Assembly: GCF_009498275.1 (NCBI RefSeq)
Contig: NZ_CP045643.1
Coordinates: 3,410,001 to 3,474,000 of the forward strand
Length of the DNA stretch: 64,000 nt
Direction of reading: 5' to 3'
DNA from: Streptomyces fagopyri
GTDB taxonomy: Bacteria; Actinomycetota; Actinomycetes; Streptomycetales; Streptomycetaceae
Shown here: one piece after another, positions 62,752 through 64,000 of the stretch
Numbering within the stretch: position 1 is the first letter of the stretch
Layout of the letters: each line of letters opens with the position of its first letter
The notes under the pieces: model-generated
What the model was told of the DNA's origin: nothing
The model's input: the letters and a program-made list of their open reading frames with translations, nothing else
Database searches by the model: none
Program-made: the position numbers and the translations under genes

Positions 62752-64000
62752 TCAGCCGCGCAGGGCCTGGACCGCGGCCTCCAGCCGCTTGCCGAAGTCT
62801 CCGTCGGCCCGACGGAAGTTGTCGATCGCGCGCTCGGCGATCTCGTCACGGGAGACCTTGGCGATGAAGCCGGCAAGGTTCTCGATCAGACGGCCCCGCT
62901 CGTCCTCGGACATCAGCCGGTAGAGGTCACCGGCCTGCACGAAGTCGTTGTCCTCGGAGTGGGCCGGGGCCTCGTGGTTGCCGGTTCCCGCCGTGAAACC
63001 GGCGGTCGCCTGCCACAGCGGCCGGTCCGTCTGGAACGGGCCGCCGAAGCTGTTCGGCTCGTAGTTCTTGGCGCCCCCGTGCCGGCCGTCGTACAGGGAG
63101 CCGTCACGGGCGTTGGTACGCGCCTCGGTGGCGCGCGGGCGGTTCACCGGCAGGTGGTCGGCGTTGATGCCGACGCGGTAGCGGTGCGCGTCACCGTAGG
63201 CGAACAGGCGCCCCTGGAGCATCTTGTCGGGCGAGGGACCGATGCCCGGCACGAAGTGCGCGGGCGAGAAGATCGACTGCTCCACCTCGGCGAAGACGTT
63301 CTCCGGGTTGCGGTTGAGCTCCAGCCGGCCGATCTCGATCGGCGGGTAGTCCTCGTGCGGCCACACCTTGGTGAGGTCGAACGGGTTGAAGCGGTACTTC
63401 GCCGCGTCGTCCGCCGGCATGACCTGGATCTGCACGGTCCAGGACGGGAACTCGCCGCGCTCGATGGCCTCGCGCAGGTCGCGCTGGTGGGAGTCGGGGT
63501 CGACGCCGGAGAGCCGGACGGCCTCCTCGGTGGTCAGGTTCTTGATGCCCTGGTCGGTCTTGAAGTGGTACTTGACCCAGAAGACCTCGCCGGCCTCGTT
63601 GTTCCACTGGTACGTGTGCGAGCCGTACCCGTTGAGGTGGCGGTAGGAGGCCGGGATGCCGCGGTCGCCGAAGAGCCAGGTGACCTGGTGGGTGGACTCG
63701 GGGGACAGCCCCCAGAAGTCCCACACGTTGTCGGCTTCCTGTGAACCGGTGTACGGGTCGCGCTTCTGCGTGTGGATGAAGTCGGGGAACTTGATGGCGT
63801 CCTTGATGAAGAACACCGGAGTGTTGTTGCCGACCAGGTCGTAGTTGCCCTCTTCGGTGTAGAACTTCAGCGCGAAGCCGCGGGGGTCACGGACCGCGTC
63901 CGCGGAACCGAGGTTTCCGGCCACGGTCGAGAACCGCAGGAAGGTCTCGGTCTGCTTGCCGACCTCGGACAGGAACTTCGCGCGCGTCCACCGCGACACG
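62752..64000 (-). CDS. Heme catalase (N-terminus beyond window)
   Basis: The visible 416 residues are the bulk of a small-subunit (clade 3-like) monofunctional catalase. They include [37 protein letters not shown] (distal Asn in NNTPVFF), a [11 protein letters not shown] segment and the proximal heme ligand Tyr in [15 protein letters not shown]. The usual length is about 485, so about 70 residues including the distal His lie past position 64000. It decomposes hydrogen peroxide; its regulator is not in the window. Confidence 0.96.
   Translation of the reverse strand, partial: VSRWTRAKFLSEVGKQTETFLRFSTVAGNLGSADAVRDPRGFALKFYTEEGNYDLVGNNTPVFFIKDAIKFPDFIHTQKRDPYTGSQEADNVWDFWGLSPESTHQVTWLFGDRGIPASYRHLNGYGSHTYQWNNEAGEVFWVKYHFKTDQGIKNLTTEEAVRLSGVDPDSHQRDLREAIERGEFPSWTVQIQVMPADDAAKYRFNPFDLTKVWPHEDYPPIEIGRLELNRNPENVFAEVEQSIFSPAHFVPGIGPSPDKMLQGRLFAYGDAHRYRVGINADHLPVNRPRATEARTNARDGSLYDGRHGGAKNYEPNSFGGPFQTDRPLWQATAGFTAGTGNHEAPAHSEDNDFVQAGDLYRLMSEDERGRLIENLAGFIAKVSRDEIAERAIDNFRRADGDFGKRLEAAVQALRG

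Overview
This window is high-GC actinobacterial DNA and almost certainly a Streptomyces chromosome core. It carries GTG starts, leaderless promoters, GC-rich palindromic terminators, Ni superoxide dismutase, a Wbl protein, the SigR/RsrA and SigH systems, and the DasR/DasABC amino-sugar system. From memory, the gene order matches the Streptomyces coelicolor SCO525x to SCO520x region read in reverse. That correspondence is recollection, not a search.

Layout. 1-9.8 kb: the sodX (partial)/sodN pair; a cytochrome P450 with its own FAD reductase and 3Fe-4S ferredoxin; small enzymes (AraC regulator, two VOC proteins, an orphan ATP-grasp protein, a DUF952 protein); an NAD-dependent epimerase-like gene facing its TetR repressor with twin operators. 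10-18.6 kb: membrane, zinc-ribbon and GNAT genes; a family 2B encapsulin shell gene (cyclic-nucleotide-binding domain inserted in an HK97-type shell) coupled to a polyprenyl diphosphate synthase; amidase, PLP enzyme and Na+/H+ antiporter. 18.9-24.9 kb: sigH with its anti-sigma gene and a SigH-type promoter, a lipid kinase, wblE, and a sensor histidine kinase. 25-35 kb: nagB, dasD, dasC, dasB, dasA and dasR with dre operators, then a carboxylate-type SSF symporter pair. 35.6-46 kb: cobalamin riboswitch, class Ia ribonucleotide reductase nrdAB, a secreted sedolisin and a lipoprotein, the nrdS-like regulator, and the epi-isozizaene synthase/CYP170A1 pair for albaflavenone. 46-57.5 kb: peptide deformylase, a TPR protein, two membrane HD/HD-GYP proteins, sigR-rsrA with its autoregulatory promoter, hydrolase, SRAP, M50-like protein, aroA and rsgA. 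57.6-64 kb: an SMR transporter behind a guanidine-riboswitch-like leader, TetR, hisN, an integrase remnant with two less GC-rich genes (a probable island scar), a CBS protein and a catalase cut by the window end.

The strongest candidate for an under-described system is the encapsulin/prenyl synthase operon (12.0-14.6 kb). The shell stop codon overlaps an in-frame GTG. Starting there would give the synthase a 48-residue Pro/Gly-rich N-terminal extension of the kind used as a loading domain by family 2 encapsulin cargo. Secondary points of interest are the guanidine-riboswitch-like leader, the island scar, an extra dre-like site and a 26-bp tandem repeat in a 1-kb gene-free stretch, and several in-frame codon repeats at protein N-termini.
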